NCBI RefSeq assembly: GCF_017811155.1 | Contig: NZ_JACVCV010000005.1 | Location: forward strand, 268,454-332,453 | From: Lunatimonas salinarum | GTDB taxonomy: Bacteria > Bacteroidota > Bacteroidia > Cytophagales > Cyclobacteriaceae | Direction of reading: 5' to 3' | Length of the DNA stretch: 64,000 bases | Shown here: positions 36,283 to 45,337 of the stretch, piece after piece | Numbering within the stretch: position 1 is the first letter of the stretch | Layout: each line of letters begins with the position of its first letter | Notes under the pieces: generated by a model | What the model was told of the DNA's origin: nothing | Seen by the model: only the letters and a program-made list of their open reading frames with translations | Database searches by the model: none | Made by a program: the position numbers and the translations under genes

Positions 36283-37821
36283 TCAATTACCTCTGCGACC
36301 TTGGGAAGTGGAGGTTCTCCCGCTACTACTTGGTGCAGCTGCAGAACCACCTCGGGAGGATCCGCCTGAACTTACCCTTGGTGGCGATGATTGCCTCCTA
36401 GGGGCGGAACTCGTTGATACACGGGAATTTTGCGAACCTCTGTTGCTCGGAGGAGCAACCCGGTTTGGCTGCTGAGTCCTTGCTGGAGGTGAAGCCACCC
36501 GGTTTTGGCTTGTTCTAGGCGGAGTGGCTACCCGGCTGGTAGATCTCGTGGCTGCCCTTAGCTGCTGCTGTCGCTCACCCTGACGGGGCTGAACGGTAGT
36601 AGATTGCCGGTTAGAAGGTGTCATTTGCTGTCCTACTCTCTGCTGTCGTTGTTCGTTGGAGGCTCGGGAACCATCACCTATACGATTTCCCAACGGGGCG
36701 TTTCTAGGCTGGGATGCTACCCGTGGTACCGAAGTATTTGACCTCTGCTCCGCGCTCCCCTGCCGAGCTTCTGCACTGCCTGTAGCTTGCGGACGATAGG
36801 CAGGCGCTGCCGATCTCGATTCAGTAGTCGGACTTGTGACCGTTGCTCTCGCAGACCTCGCAGATTCTCCTCCCAATTCATTACCTGAAGATAACCGTGG
36901 GTTTCTGCCAGACGGAACTGCTGCCGTTGAGGCTTGCCGTTGGTGGACAGAAGACCTGCTATTTTCGACCATCGCCGGTACCGGCACGGTTGACCTCCTA
37001 CGCTCTTGGAATTCACTGGAAGTATACGCTCTCGATGGCCTTGCATCTGCTGCATTTGCTCGGTTACTCACCGGGGAAACTTCCGGTCTATAAACGGTGA
37101 TCTGATTGTTTTCCAAATTGGCCCGGCCAGGTCGCCGGCCATCCCGTACATCGTATACAGGCACTCGACTTCTGGTTACTCGCTGCAACTCGGACCTACT
37201 CGGGCCGGCTATGTAGGTACGGTTATCATACACGTAGGTATTGTTAATAATGGTCGTTTGATTATAGATGACAGCGACATTTCTAGGTGGAATGTAGTAG
37301 TTATATATATTTCTGGCCAGAAAACGCCGTCTTGGAACAAACACCCAATAGTTTACCGGAAAGCCTACCGACACATGTACTCCAACCCGAGGCCACATGG
37401 GAGCCCATCCATAATAACCCCTTCCGGTCCTCCATTCGACCCAGGCAGGCCCCCATTCATACCCAGGTACCCAAGCCCACCCATAAAAGTCCGTGTAAAA
37501 CCACCTTCCGTAGTGAAACGGTGCCCACCCCCAATCATACAAGGATACCCATGTATTACCAAAACGGGAATTGACCCAATAACCATTGGTTCGGTAGGGT
37601 TGAAAGCCCGCCTCTACATACGGAATCCAAATATAACCATGCGTGGGATCCTGAACCCAGTCTCCGTAAGGAGCCAGTCCATCATAAAAGACTTGAAACG
37701 AAACACCAATGGTATTAATTTTTGCTTCTGCCGGCTGACTAACCGAAAAAACCAAAAGTACCATTGCCATACATACACCTAAGATGGTGTTCGAAAGCCG
37801 AATATTCATTGACGTTTTCAT
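36283..37821 (-). CDS. Exported DUF6600-like protein with basic low-complexity tail
   Basis: A 512-residue exported protein. A signal peptide (ending QPAEAK) is followed by a Trp/Tyr/Gly-rich domain (about 35-170) with repeats such as YGDWVQDPTHGYIWIPYVEA, GYWVNSRFGNTWVSLYDWGW and GWAWVPGYEWGPAWVEW, matching the DUF6600 pattern. From about residue 210 the rest is disordered, full of Arg, Ser, Gln, Pro and Thr (runs such as QRRQSSPPRVSSGGSSRGG) and strongly basic. This looks like an envelope protein with a nucleic-acid- or glycan-binding tail, but no function is established. Strongly positive tails can also come from loose selection on a disordered segment. Confidence 0.7.
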   Translation of the reverse strand: MKTSMNIRLSNTILGVCMAMVLLVFSVSQPAEAKINTIGVSFQVFYDGLAPYGDWVQDPTHGYIWIPYVEAGFQPYRTNGYWVNSRFGNTWVSLYDWGWAPFHYGRWFYTDFYGWAWVPGYEWGPAWVEWRTGRGYYGWAPMWPRVGVHVSVGFPVNYWVFVPRRRFLARNIYNYYIPPRNVAVIYNQTTIINNTYVYDNRTYIAGPSRSELQRVTRSRVPVYDVRDGRRPGRANLENNQITVYRPEVSPVSNRANAADARPSRAYTSSEFQERRRSTVPVPAMVENSRSSVHQRQASTAAVPSGRNPRLSSGNELGGESARSARATVTSPTTESRSAAPAYRPQATGSAEARQGSAEQRSNTSVPRVASQPRNAPLGNRIGDGSRASNEQRQQRVGQQMTPSNRQSTTVQPRQGERQQQLRAATRSTSRVATPPRTSQNRVASPPARTQQPNRVAPPSNRGSQNSRVSTSSAPRRQSSPPRVSSGGSSRGGSAAAPSSSGRTSTSQGRRGN

Positions 37822-37940
37822 AGCTTTTCAGGTTTGGTTACTTGGTTTATTTTACGAAACAACAAACATAATGTTCTAAAAAAATGAATTATTTTATTAT
37901 TTAAATTGGAAATAAAGTCATATTTAAAAATTTTATAAAT

Positions 37941-37972
37941 AAAAAATGCCTATAATTAAAATTATAGGCATG
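37941..37972 (-). terminator. Rho-independent terminator of the 54-residue gene
   Basis: An 11-bp inverted repeat (37946-37956 with 37961-37971) followed on the minus strand by six T residues. It starts about 30 bases after the stop codon of the small upstream gene. Confidence 0.7.
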
Positions 37973-38001
37973 TGTCACGACGATACATTTATCCGTGTTG
38001 C

Positions 38002-38166
38002 TTAGGTCAATTTTTCGATTTTTTGTGCTACCTGCTCTGCTTCTGCCATTAGCTCATCTGCAGCCTTTCGATTTGTATGCGACATTTTATGTGCTTTCTC
38101 CATCAACTGCCTATACTCATCGGCTAACCGTTCCTTTTCTGTCTTTTTCTTAAATAATCCAAACAT
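38002..38166 (-). CDS. Small charged protein, DUF6435 (Lacal_2735) type
   Basis: A 54-residue frame (ATG 38166 to TAA 38002): MFGLFKKKTEKERLADEYRQ at the N-terminus and ADELMAEAEQVAQKIEKL near the end. This matches the short helical DUF6435/Lacal_2735 family of Bacteroidota, recalled from its MFGLFKKK start and the DELMAEAE segment. The protein is a single amphipathic, Lys/Glu-rich helix pair with no known activity. It has its own terminator downstream and begins 45 bp after the stop of the upstream MORN-repeat gene. Confidence 0.75.
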   Translation of the reverse strand: MFGLFKKKTEKERLADEYRQLMEKAHKMSHTNRKAADELMAEAEQVAQKIEKLT

Positions 38167-38211
38167 AGCTTTTTATTGAAGAAACCTGTTGCCTAAGAAG
38201 GTTGTTTTCAA

Positions 38212-39798
38212 TTAATTGAAATTCTCAAACATCAGGTCGTCTTGATCTTCATCCTCTTCCACTACCTCATCTCCTTTGAAGTTAATTATGTCCTCAAGCG
38301 TGCCTGAACGTGTGTAATATTTCCACGCTCCTTCTTTCTTACCTTCTTCCATTTTACCCTCAGAAGCGGTTCGACCATTGTCGTGAAAATACTTCCACTG
38401 TCCTTCAGCCTGCCCATTTTTATAAATGCCCTCCGATTCCTTTACCCCATCGACATAATAGGTTATCCTCGATCCATTTCCATCCTTCAAAGTACCCGGA
38501 TCAAGCGTCTTTGACCCATCGTAACTGTAATACTCACTGACATTCATGAGGCGTCCAAATCGCCAAGTTTCTTCTTGTGTAAGTTGCTTATTATCATAAA
38601 ACAGCCCCCACACGCCATCTTCTTGACCTAGGAAGTAACTCCCCACAGATTTCAACTGACCACCGTCGTAATAATAAAACCACTGCCCATCCTCACTGCC
38701 TAGCTTGTATTCACCTTCTGCAACAAGTATGCCGATTTTATTGAAATACTTCCAAAGACCGTGTTTTAAATCACTTCGGTACTCGCCAATCGAATATAAT
38801 GTACCCTCTGGAAAGAAGCTCCGCCAAACTCCTACCTTCATCCCATTCTCGTATTGACCTGTGACAGAGGGATTTCCATTGCTATGATTTTCGACGTATT
38901 TTCCTACCGGCACACCAAGTTGGTATTCCATTCGCTTGGAGAGATTTTTATTTGGAAAAAATTCCTCCCATACGCCTATGGGAATATCGTTTTCATATTG
39001 TTCCTTGCGGGCAGTACGCCTATTCTCGTAAAAAAACTCCCAGTTTCCAGTTTTATTTCCAGCTGAATCGTATTCCTTTTCCGATTCAACTATATTGGTC
39101 TCCGGAAAATACGTAATCCATTTACCCACCCTTCGACCGTTGTCATAGGTACCTTCCTCCATCACACGCTTATTCATGCTATACCTCTTAAATTCGCCAT
39201 GGGGACGATTATTGCGGTAACTAGCCTCTACTGCTAGCACGCCGTAGGGTGTGTATTCCAAGTAGGTCCCTTCCTTCAGATTCGCCTTAAAAGTCTGCCT
39301 AACGGCCAATTGCCCATTTTCGTAGTAGGTAAGCCAATCACCGTCCTTTTTCCCGTCCACAAAACGCCCTTCCTGCTTCACTTGCTTTGGATCAACATAA
39401 TCCGGACGCCCACTCTTTCCATAATATTCTTTATAGGGCCCTACTAATACACTATCCTGAAACACCGCCTCCTTTACCAACGCCCCGTTTCTATCAAATT
39501 CCATATAGGCTCCATTCAAAAGATTATTCTTGTAGCCCGCTACAATATGCCGCTGATTATTACTATGATAGGTAGCCCACTGCCCCTCCTTTATCCCATT
39601 CTGAAACGTCCCCTGCTGAATCATTCGATTGGACCTTGGATCGACAAATTTCCAAAGACCGTCCATTCTGTTGTTGACCATCACCCCCGACCCCATCAAG
39701 GTAGAGTCGGCATTATAGATGTTTACTGCTTGACTTTGGGCAAAAACGTCGTGCATCAAACACACACCTATCACTAGAGAAAAAAGGAATTTCATCAT
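38212..39798 (-). CDS. Exported MORN-repeat protein (YwqK-like)
   Basis: A 528-residue protein with a signal peptide (KFLFSLVIGVCLMHDVFAQ) and then about twenty tandem MORN-like repeats of 20-25 residues, each with a core like NGQLAVRQTFKANLKEGTYL or GKKEGAWKYY. It ends in an acidic stretch (EVVEEDEDQDDL). Databases often call such proteins YwqK-family antitoxins, but nothing here supports a toxin-antitoxin role. Beta-hairpin MORN arrays more likely act as a surface or periplasmic scaffold. Two adjacent ATG codons open the frame. Confidence 0.8.
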   Translation of the reverse strand: MMKFLFSLVIGVCLMHDVFAQSQAVNIYNADSTLMGSGVMVNNRMDGLWKFVDPRSNRMIQQGTFQNGIKEGQWATYHSNNQRHIVAGYKNNLLNGAYMEFDRNGALVKEAVFQDSVLVGPYKEYYGKSGRPDYVDPKQVKQEGRFVDGKKDGDWLTYYENGQLAVRQTFKANLKEGTYLEYTPYGVLAVEASYRNNRPHGEFKRYSMNKRVMEEGTYDNGRRVGKWITYFPETNIVESEKEYDSAGNKTGNWEFFYENRRTARKEQYENDIPIGVWEEFFPNKNLSKRMEYQLGVPVGKYVENHSNGNPSVTGQYENGMKVGVWRSFFPEGTLYSIGEYRSDLKHGLWKYFNKIGILVAEGEYKLGSEDGQWFYYYDGGQLKSVGSYFLGQEDGVWGLFYDNKQLTQEETWRFGRLMNVSEYYSYDGSKTLDPGTLKDGNGSRITYYVDGVKESEGIYKNGQAEGQWKYFHDNGRTASEGKMEEGKKEGAWKYYTRSGTLEDIINFKGDEVVEEDEDQDDLMFENFN

Positions 39799-39963
39799 TT
39801 CGCTTTTTGGATTCGGTTAATCTTACGGTCAGTCATCAAACTTGGTTCCAAGTTAAGTCTTAAACCCAAAAAAATGTATAGTTTTTCCATATAATTTATA
39901 GTAAATGACCTCAATTCCATCGGGTACAAGAATTTTTTACGCTGTTACTTACCGTTTAAGAAA

Positions 39964-40548
39964 TCAAACTGAAAACAACCCCGTTAGTTCATCAACACAA
40001 TCAATCAACTGTGCTTCTGCATCGCATTTTTCCCCCTCCAAAACAACCTGACGGAAAACATGAAAAAGCCGCTCTTGGCTACCTACCCTGTCTGACTTAG
40101 AACGCTTGGATAAGGCTCGGTGACGACCCTGATCGATGATTAGCTCATATTGCCAGCGTGATTCTGTATCAACCAACCGGTATCCCCTCGCTTTCAACTT
40201 CCCAAAAAAATATTTATCCCAGACCAGCGAATACCGCGGATGATCCGATCCGACAAACAAAAACACAAAAGTGCCCCTGCCCCACCAGTGAAGAATACGG
40301 ATATTCAGACCGCTCTTGGCATCGAAATCCCGACCAATATCCAATACCTGATAGGGGCAATGCACCAATTCATTACCTTTAGAGATTTTACACCCCCTGA
40401 ATCCCTTCCACCCTTGATTCCTTGCATTTACCATCACCCGGTTGGCGACACCAGATAGGATATCCTCATAAAGCGATTTGAAGCGGTGAATCTCTTCGAA
40501 GAGACCCCGCTTACCTGCTACCTCCCAAGCACGCTCCAACTCCCCCAT
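39964..40548 (-). CDS. Conserved protein of unknown function downstream of fabH
   Basis: A 194-residue cytoplasmic protein with no signal peptide or membrane span. Trp/Tyr/Phe and basic residues are frequent (for example RILHWWGRGTFVFLFVGSD and HPRYSLVWDKYFFGKLKARG). It starts 7 bp after the FabH stop, so it is almost certainly cotranscribed with it. No family was recognised. An RNA- or acyl-chain-related role would be a guess. Confidence 0.6.
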   Translation of the reverse strand: MGELERAWEVAGKRGLFEEIHRFKSLYEDILSGVANRVMVNARNQGWKGFRGCKISKGNELVHCPYQVLDIGRDFDAKSGLNIRILHWWGRGTFVFLFVGSDHPRYSLVWDKYFFGKLKARGYRLVDTESRWQYELIIDQGRHRALSKRSKSDRVGSQERLFHVFRQVVLEGEKCDAEAQLIDCVDELTGLFSV

Positions 40549-40555
40549 GATCCAA

Positions 40556-41554
40556 TCACCACTTGATCAACGCCGATCCCCAGGCAAAACCGCTGCCGAA
40601 TGCCGCCAAACACACAATATCACCTTCTTTCATTCGCCCCGCTGCCCACGCCTCGCTGATGGCTATCGGAATCGTAGCCGCGGTCGTATTACCATACTCG
40701 GTGATATTGTTGTATACTTTACTGTCCGGTAAACCAAATTTTTGCTGAATATATTGACTAATCCTAAGGTTCGCTTGGTGGGGAATGAGAAGGTCAAGAT
40801 CGGAAACATCCATTTCGTTTGCTTTAAGCGCCTCCAGAATGACTTCGTAAAAACGGACCACTGCATGCTTGAAGACTGCATTTCCATTCATGTATAAATT
40901 AAATCCTCCCGCATCGATCATTTCTTGGGAAATACGAACCTCCCTACTGCTGCCCGGATCCTTCACAAAAAGCTCCTCGGCAAAATCTCCGTCCGCATGC
41001 AAATGAGTGGAAAGGATTCCAGAATCGCTCTCTTGATTAGCCTGTACGATGACCGCTCCGGCTCCATCAGCAAAAATCACCGCGCTCGATCTACCCTGAT
41101 CACTCTTATCCAACGCGGAAGACTGAATTTCAGCACCAACCACCAAGATGGTCCTATACATGCCTGACCTGATATATTGGTCAGCAATAGAAATTGCATA
41201 GACAAAACCCGAGCACGCATTACGAATATCTAGGGCACCAATACCCTGCAGTCCCAGCTCACGTTGAAGAAGTACGCCATTGCCCGGAATAAAATAGTCC
41301 GGCGTAATGGTGGCAAAAATGATGAAATCTATGTCAGCTGTCTCAATACCTGCGTGCAGGACGGCCCTTTTGGATGCTTCCAATGACATACTCGTGACAG
41401 AATCCTTACCGGGTACAAACCACCTTCTCCGCTCTATACCAGTTCTCTCCACAATCCACTCGTGGTTTGTGTTCATCATCTTTGACAGGTCATCATTGGT
41501 AACTACACGCTCAGGCAAATAATGCCCTGCGCCTATTATCTTGGATTTATTCAT
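40556..41554 (-). CDS. fabH: Beta-ketoacyl-ACP synthase III
   Basis: A 332-residue thiolase-fold enzyme that starts fatty-acid synthesis by joining acetyl-CoA (or a branched acyl-CoA) to malonyl-ACP. The catalytic triad is seen as Cys114 (RNACSGFVYA), His in LLIPHQANLR, and Asn in YGNTTAATIP. Bacteroidota often have several FabH copies, some for flexirubin or other aryl-polyene lipids, but no such cluster is nearby. An unknown 194-residue protein is encoded 7 bp downstream. Confidence 0.9.
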   Translation of the reverse strand: MNKSKIIGAGHYLPERVVTNDDLSKMMNTNHEWIVERTGIERRRWFVPGKDSVTSMSLEASKRAVLHAGIETADIDFIIFATITPDYFIPGNGVLLQRELGLQGIGALDIRNACSGFVYAISIADQYIRSGMYRTILVVGAEIQSSALDKSDQGRSSAVIFADGAGAVIVQANQESDSGILSTHLHADGDFAEELFVKDPGSSREVRISQEMIDAGGFNLYMNGNAVFKHAVVRFYEVILEALKANEMDVSDLDLLIPHQANLRISQYIQQKFGLPDSKVYNNITEYGNTTAATIPIAISEAWAAGRMKEGDIVCLAAFGSGFAWGSALIKW

Positions 41555-41995
41555 TCCTTGTTACGTCATACGATTGGTAAGACAAAGTTCCGATTTATCA
41601 TCAGATTTGCAAGTCGGTTCCCTTGGATGGTTTTTTTTTGTAGTCCGAAATAAAAATTTCCATCTTTTTTTAAAAATACTACTGGATTTTTTTTGATTAG
41701 CCCGGTCTCATGTTTTTTGTCCCTCAAATTAATAAAAACGAATTTCAATTCGAATTCAGATAAAAGTCAACTATTCCCTGCTAAGTGCAAAATCAAAAAA
41801 AACACTCAAATCCTTTTTTGTTAAAATAGTTTGTAATTAATTATCGAAAACATAATCAAATAGCAAATGTTGTTAAAGTTATTCTGTAAAACGTTTACTT
41901 ATATTCTAAATAACAAAAGGCAATAAAATAGATTTGAGGTTCAAATTTGCACTTATCAAATTAGGCATGTTATCACGAAAAAACCAACCTAAGCT
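41555..41995. other. AT-rich intergenic region
   Basis: A gene-free 441 bp between fabH (minus) and the T9SS cargo gene (plus). A 60-codon minus frame at 41566-41748 has no family features. TAGATTTG at 41929-41936 matches the -7 box 60 bases before the next gene, but no well-placed TTG precedes it. Nothing else was recognised. Confidence 0.45.
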
Positions 41996-42616
41996 ATGAT
42001 CCAACGCTACAATGTATCGACACTGTTTTTAATTCTGGGACTTTCCCTGGTGGTATTCACCAAAGTTCAGGGAGCTAACACAAAATCCAACGGCCATTTG
42101 CAGTCAATCAACGAAACTGACTCGCTCTCCGGGTCACGGCTGCGAGAGACCGCTACATTCCCAAAACCCTCCGTTAAAATCACACCCATCGTCACCGCAA
42201 ATAGATCGGGAATCCTTTACGGAGACCCAATCCATACGGTTCCCGAAACCTACGCCCCGTCAATCAGTCGCCTTCGTGGATACCGGGAAATGATACGCGG
42301 ATTCAGAGAGATGGAACAAGACGAACTACTAGCTCAGCCCCAAATCAATCCCGAGGTTGCATTTACGCTTCAAGCGTATCCGAACCCTGCCTCCCATGTG
42401 GTCAAACTAAAAGTCGGAAGTGCGTTAGCGATACAAAAAGTGGAGATTTATGATGCCTCAGGCACGTTAAAAAACACCTGGGACGTAGATGCCGGGCCTT
42501 GGCAAAAAGAGGTGCTCGAACTCAATACCGGAAACTTGGGCTCCGGAAGCTACACGATACGGGCATACAGCAACGGTATCCCTTTGAAGCCCACCCGAAT
42601 TATCATCAGCAGATAG
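41996..42616 (+). CDS. T9SS type A sorting-domain protein
   Basis: A 206-residue exported protein. It begins with a signal peptide (about residues 1-28; LFLILGLSLVVFTKVQGA) and ends with the type IX secretion C-terminal sorting domain (about 122-206): FTLQAYPNPASHVVKLKV, VEIYDASGTLKNTW, NLGSGSYTIRAYSNG and a final IIISR. The part between (about 30-120) has no recognised domain. It should be exported by Sec, moved through the outer membrane by the T9SS and anchored or released at the surface. Confidence 0.85.
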   Translation: MIQRYNVSTLFLILGLSLVVFTKVQGANTKSNGHLQSINETDSLSGSRLRETATFPKPSVKITPIVTANRSGILYGDPIHTVPETYAPSISRLRGYREMIRGFREMEQDELLAQPQINPEVAFTLQAYPNPASHVVKLKVGSALAIQKVEIYDASGTLKNTWDVDAGPWQKEVLELNTGNLGSGSYTIRAYSNGIPLKPTRIIISR

Positions 42617-42619
42617 ATC

Positions 42620-43522
42620 TTAGAGCCTACCTTGGGCCTTTAATTTCCAATAGCGCATCAACCCAGCCACGGACATCCAACTGGGGTTTGCGTATTCATA
42701 GAGAGACTGAACATCCTCGGAAATCCTGAGGATGTTCATTTGGGAACGCGTAAATTCCATAAAACGAGGTGTCGTATCGTCTACAGTTGCCCCCTTGTCA
42801 AACTCATTCTTCATCCATTTCGCCCAGGAATCAATCGAAAGCTCCAACTCAGATAGGTGCGAACCTACCTCGTCCACTACGCCAAAATGAGTCAAAAAAA
42901 GACGGGAAGGGGCAATTTTCCGAATCAACCCCAAGGATGCGGCCCATGCTTCCAAATGTATATCGGGCGGTGGGCAGGGTGGCACCACAGGCCCTCCGCA
43001 AATCTTGACTCCCCCGACGTCGCCGGCAAAAAGCCCCCCTTCAAACTCCCAAGCAATGTGATGTGAAGCATGTCCAGGCGTGTGCCAAGCGGTAAATACC
43101 ACATCTCCAAAAACGAAGGATTCTCCGTGGGCTGCTTCGGTGATAGCATGTTGGGAGATCGGCTCCATCCTACCCCACAGTTTTTCCATATTCTCCTTCC
43201 CATAGATCAGTGAAGCAGAATTCCAAAGTCGCTCAGGCGATGCCAAATGAGGAGACCCCACCGGGTGTACGTATATTTGGGCACCACCTTTTGCCAACTT
43301 CCAAGCAGCACCGGCATGGTCAAAGTGAATGTGAGTCAGCAAAACGTGACGTATATCGGAAATCTGATATCCTAATGCTGCAACTTTATGTTTCAGCATA
43401 GAAAACGTACTCTCAGGTCCTGTCTCTATCAGAATAAGCCCTTCGCTACTTTCCACCAAAAATGCGCCTATGGTTTCGTTGGCGTCCTGAAATTGAAGAT
43501 CTAGGATTTCTACCTTTCGCAT
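42620..43522 (-). CDS. MBL-fold metallo-hydrolase
   Basis: A 300-residue metallo-beta-lactamase-fold hydrolase. The metal motif is His64-x-His66-x-Asp68-His69 (THIHFDHAG); further ligands lie in WHTPGHASHH and LFLTHFGV, and FAGDVGG gives the bridging Asp. Members act on varied thioesters, phosphodiesters or lactones; the substrate is not evident. It lies 5 bp from the SOS-response peptidase gene on the same strand, so the two are likely cotranscribed. Confidence 0.85.
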   Translation of the reverse strand: MRKVEILDLQFQDANETIGAFLVESSEGLILIETGPESTFSMLKHKVAALGYQISDIRHVLLTHIHFDHAGAAWKLAKGGAQIYVHPVGSPHLASPERLWNSASLIYGKENMEKLWGRMEPISQHAITEAAHGESFVFGDVVFTAWHTPGHASHHIAWEFEGGLFAGDVGGVKICGGPVVPPCPPPDIHLEAWAASLGLIRKIAPSRLFLTHFGVVDEVGSHLSELELSIDSWAKWMKNEFDKGATVDDTTPRFMEFTRSQMNILRISEDVQSLYEYANPSWMSVAGLMRYWKLKAQGRL

Positions 43523-43527
43523 ATACT

Positions 43528-44226
43528 TTACCCAAATAGGGTATAATTACCAAACTGATCCATTGGCATCGTCTTTCTGATCACTGCGGGAGAATCATTG
43601 GAGATATGATTTACCAAAGGAGAGACCGTGTAGGAAAGCATGTTTTCTTCTGCGTATGGTCGTAACAAAGCGACCAACGTTTCCTCGGAAGTACTCGGGT
43701 TTAGCCAAGTAGACTCGGCATCTCTATCCAATATCACCGGCATTCGATCGTGAACTTCATTGACCATCCCATTGGGAGCTGTAGTCAATAACAAAAAGGT
43801 GTGCTGAACCTCTCCTTCTGTATTTTCATATTCATCCCAGATGCCTGCAAAGGCAAACAAACCCTCATCCAAGAGGGTAAATCGATAAGGGATCTTGGTC
43901 CTTTTGCCCATCTTTTTCCACTCAAAAAAACCGTCAGCGGGCACCAGGCAACGCTTTTTCCGAAAGGAATTCTTAAAGGAAGCGGTCTCCCGGATTGTTT
44001 CGGCCCTTGCATTGATGAATCGCTGCGCTACCGGCTTGTTTCTGGCAAACTCCGGTGTGATACCCCAATAAAAATGGGAAAAACCCATGGGGCTATCCGA
44101 GGTAATCACCGGAGCAAGCTGGGTTGGCGCTATGTTGTATCTGGGTTGGAATGGTTCCAGCATTTCCGCTTTGAACCGCTCTTCCAGTACCGCCTTGCTT
44201 TTTGCCAAGGAGTATCTTCCGCACAT
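43528..44226 (-). CDS. yedK: SOS response-associated peptidase (HMCES/YedK)
   Basis: A 232-residue SRAP-family protein that forms a covalent thiazolidine link with abasic sites in single-stranded DNA and so protects forks. The catalytic Cys2 is in MCGRYSLAKS. The other family motifs are NARAETIRE, CLVPADGFFEWKK and HDRMPVILD with its catalytic His. It is of normal length. It precedes the MBL-fold hydrolase by 5 bp. Confidence 0.92.
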   Translation of the reverse strand: MCGRYSLAKSKAVLEERFKAEMLEPFQPRYNIAPTQLAPVITSDSPMGFSHFYWGITPEFARNKPVAQRFINARAETIRETASFKNSFRKKRCLVPADGFFEWKKMGKRTKIPYRFTLLDEGLFAFAGIWDEYENTEGEVQHTFLLLTTAPNGMVNEVHDRMPVILDRDAESTWLNPSTSEETLVALLRPYAEENMLSYTVSPLVNHISNDSPAVIRKTMPMDQFGNYTLFG

Positions 44227-44258
44227 AGAATTATTTTTTTATCGTTAAAGATACGTGT

Positions 44259-45215
44259 TTAATCGAAATGGATAAAATCAAAGGCCCTTTTTTCAGACCA
44301 ATAGGGCATTCCGGCCCTTTCGGGACTGAATCCCACATGCCCACCGGTATCGGTAAATTCCATAAAGACATCATCCAACACCTTTCCCAGTTTTTCAGGA
44401 AAACAGCTTTCACTCAAAAAAGGGTCATTACGGGCATTTAGAATCAACACAGGAATGGTGATCCCTTCGAGAAACCCCAGCGCAGAACAAGACTGGTAAT
44501 AATGATCCGCATTCATAAAACCATGCAACGGACCGGTATATCGATTATCAAAATCCCTTAAGGTTCTTACTCCTTTTAAATCAGCTACAGAAATCCGATC
44601 AGGAAAAGCCTTGGCCTTTTCCATGACCTTTTTCTTCAGTGACTTCAAAAACCGGTGCGAATAAAGCCAATTGGAAGGGCGGGAGATTTGGTCAGCCGCC
44701 CCAGCAAGGTCCAATGGAACCGAGATAGCGACTGCTTTGCGAATTTTATACCCCGCAGGCTGTCGCTCCCCCAGGTACTTTAAGATTAAATTACCCCCTA
44801 GACTGAATCCGACTAAAAACACATGGCAATAGCCAGTATGAGCGTAGCGGATCACAGTATCCAAATCGTGGGTAGCTCCCGAATGATAAAACCCAGGCTG
44901 CAGGTTCTGCGAACCACCACAGCCTCTGAAGTTCCAGTTAAGGATATCGTATCCCTGTCCGGAAAAAAAATCAGCCATTCCACGCATATAAGGCCTCCTG
45001 CTGTTCCCCTCCAGACCGTGGCTGATAATCACCAAACTATCAGCCCCCTTTTTCAACCAGTCCAAATCCAAAAAATCGCCATCCGGCGTAGTAATCCTTT
45101 CTCTCTCAAAGGGTAAGCTAGGAGTCCTTCGGAACACTGACGGAACAATCGTTTGAAGGTGACCACCAATTAAGAACCCAGGATGAACATAATTTTGATT
45201 TTTGACTACAGGCAT
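44259..45215 (-). CDS. YheT-family alpha/beta hydrolase
   Basis: A 318-residue alpha/beta hydrolase of the YheT/ABHD type. ATG 45215 is the likely start; the frame extends to TTG 45230. Landmarks are GFLIGGHLQTIVPS, the oxyanion region VISHGLEGNSRRPYM, the nucleophile Ser in GFSLGGNLILKYLGE, Asp in ARNDPFLS and His in TDTGGHVGF. The family has esterase activity with undefined natural substrates. Confidence 0.88.
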   Translation of the reverse strand: MPVVKNQNYVHPGFLIGGHLQTIVPSVFRRTPSLPFERERITTPDGDFLDLDWLKKGADSLVIISHGLEGNSRRPYMRGMADFFSGQGYDILNWNFRGCGGSQNLQPGFYHSGATHDLDTVIRYAHTGYCHVFLVGFSLGGNLILKYLGERQPAGYKIRKAVAISVPLDLAGAADQISRPSNWLYSHRFLKSLKKKVMEKAKAFPDRISVADLKGVRTLRDFDNRYTGPLHGFMNADHYYQSCSALGFLEGITIPVLILNARNDPFLSESCFPEKLGKVLDDVFMEFTDTGGHVGFSPERAGMPYWSEKRAFDFIHFD

Positions 45216-45272
45216 TTCAATTATTCGCAAAGCAGTTAGGCCTTATCCGAGGTGAAAATACTATTATTAAAT

Positions 45273-45303
45273 TTGAATAAACATATTTTAAGAACTATTT
45301 TTG
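45273..45303 (+). promoter_or_regulatory. Promoter of the pyruvate dehydrogenase E2 gene
   Basis: TTG at 45273-45275 is followed after 20 bases by TATTTTTG at 45296-45303, a full match to the Bacteroidota pattern, 35 bases before the start codon at 45338. Confidence 0.6.
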
Positions 45304-45337
45304 GATTGCGGAAATTTAGAATTCGAAAAATTAACTT

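Noticed and set aside
37006..37782. A 258-codon plus-strand frame
   Set aside because: It is antisense to the DUF6600-like protein; its Pro/Ile-rich translation reflects the Gly/Trp-rich sense repeats.
38212..39798. Toxin-antitoxin antitoxin (YwqK name)
   Set aside because: The name comes from MORN repeats only; there is a signal peptide and no toxin gene next to it.
41566..41748. A 60-codon minus-strand frame in the fabH upstream spacer
   Set aside because: AT-rich chance frame with no ribosome-binding site or domain features.
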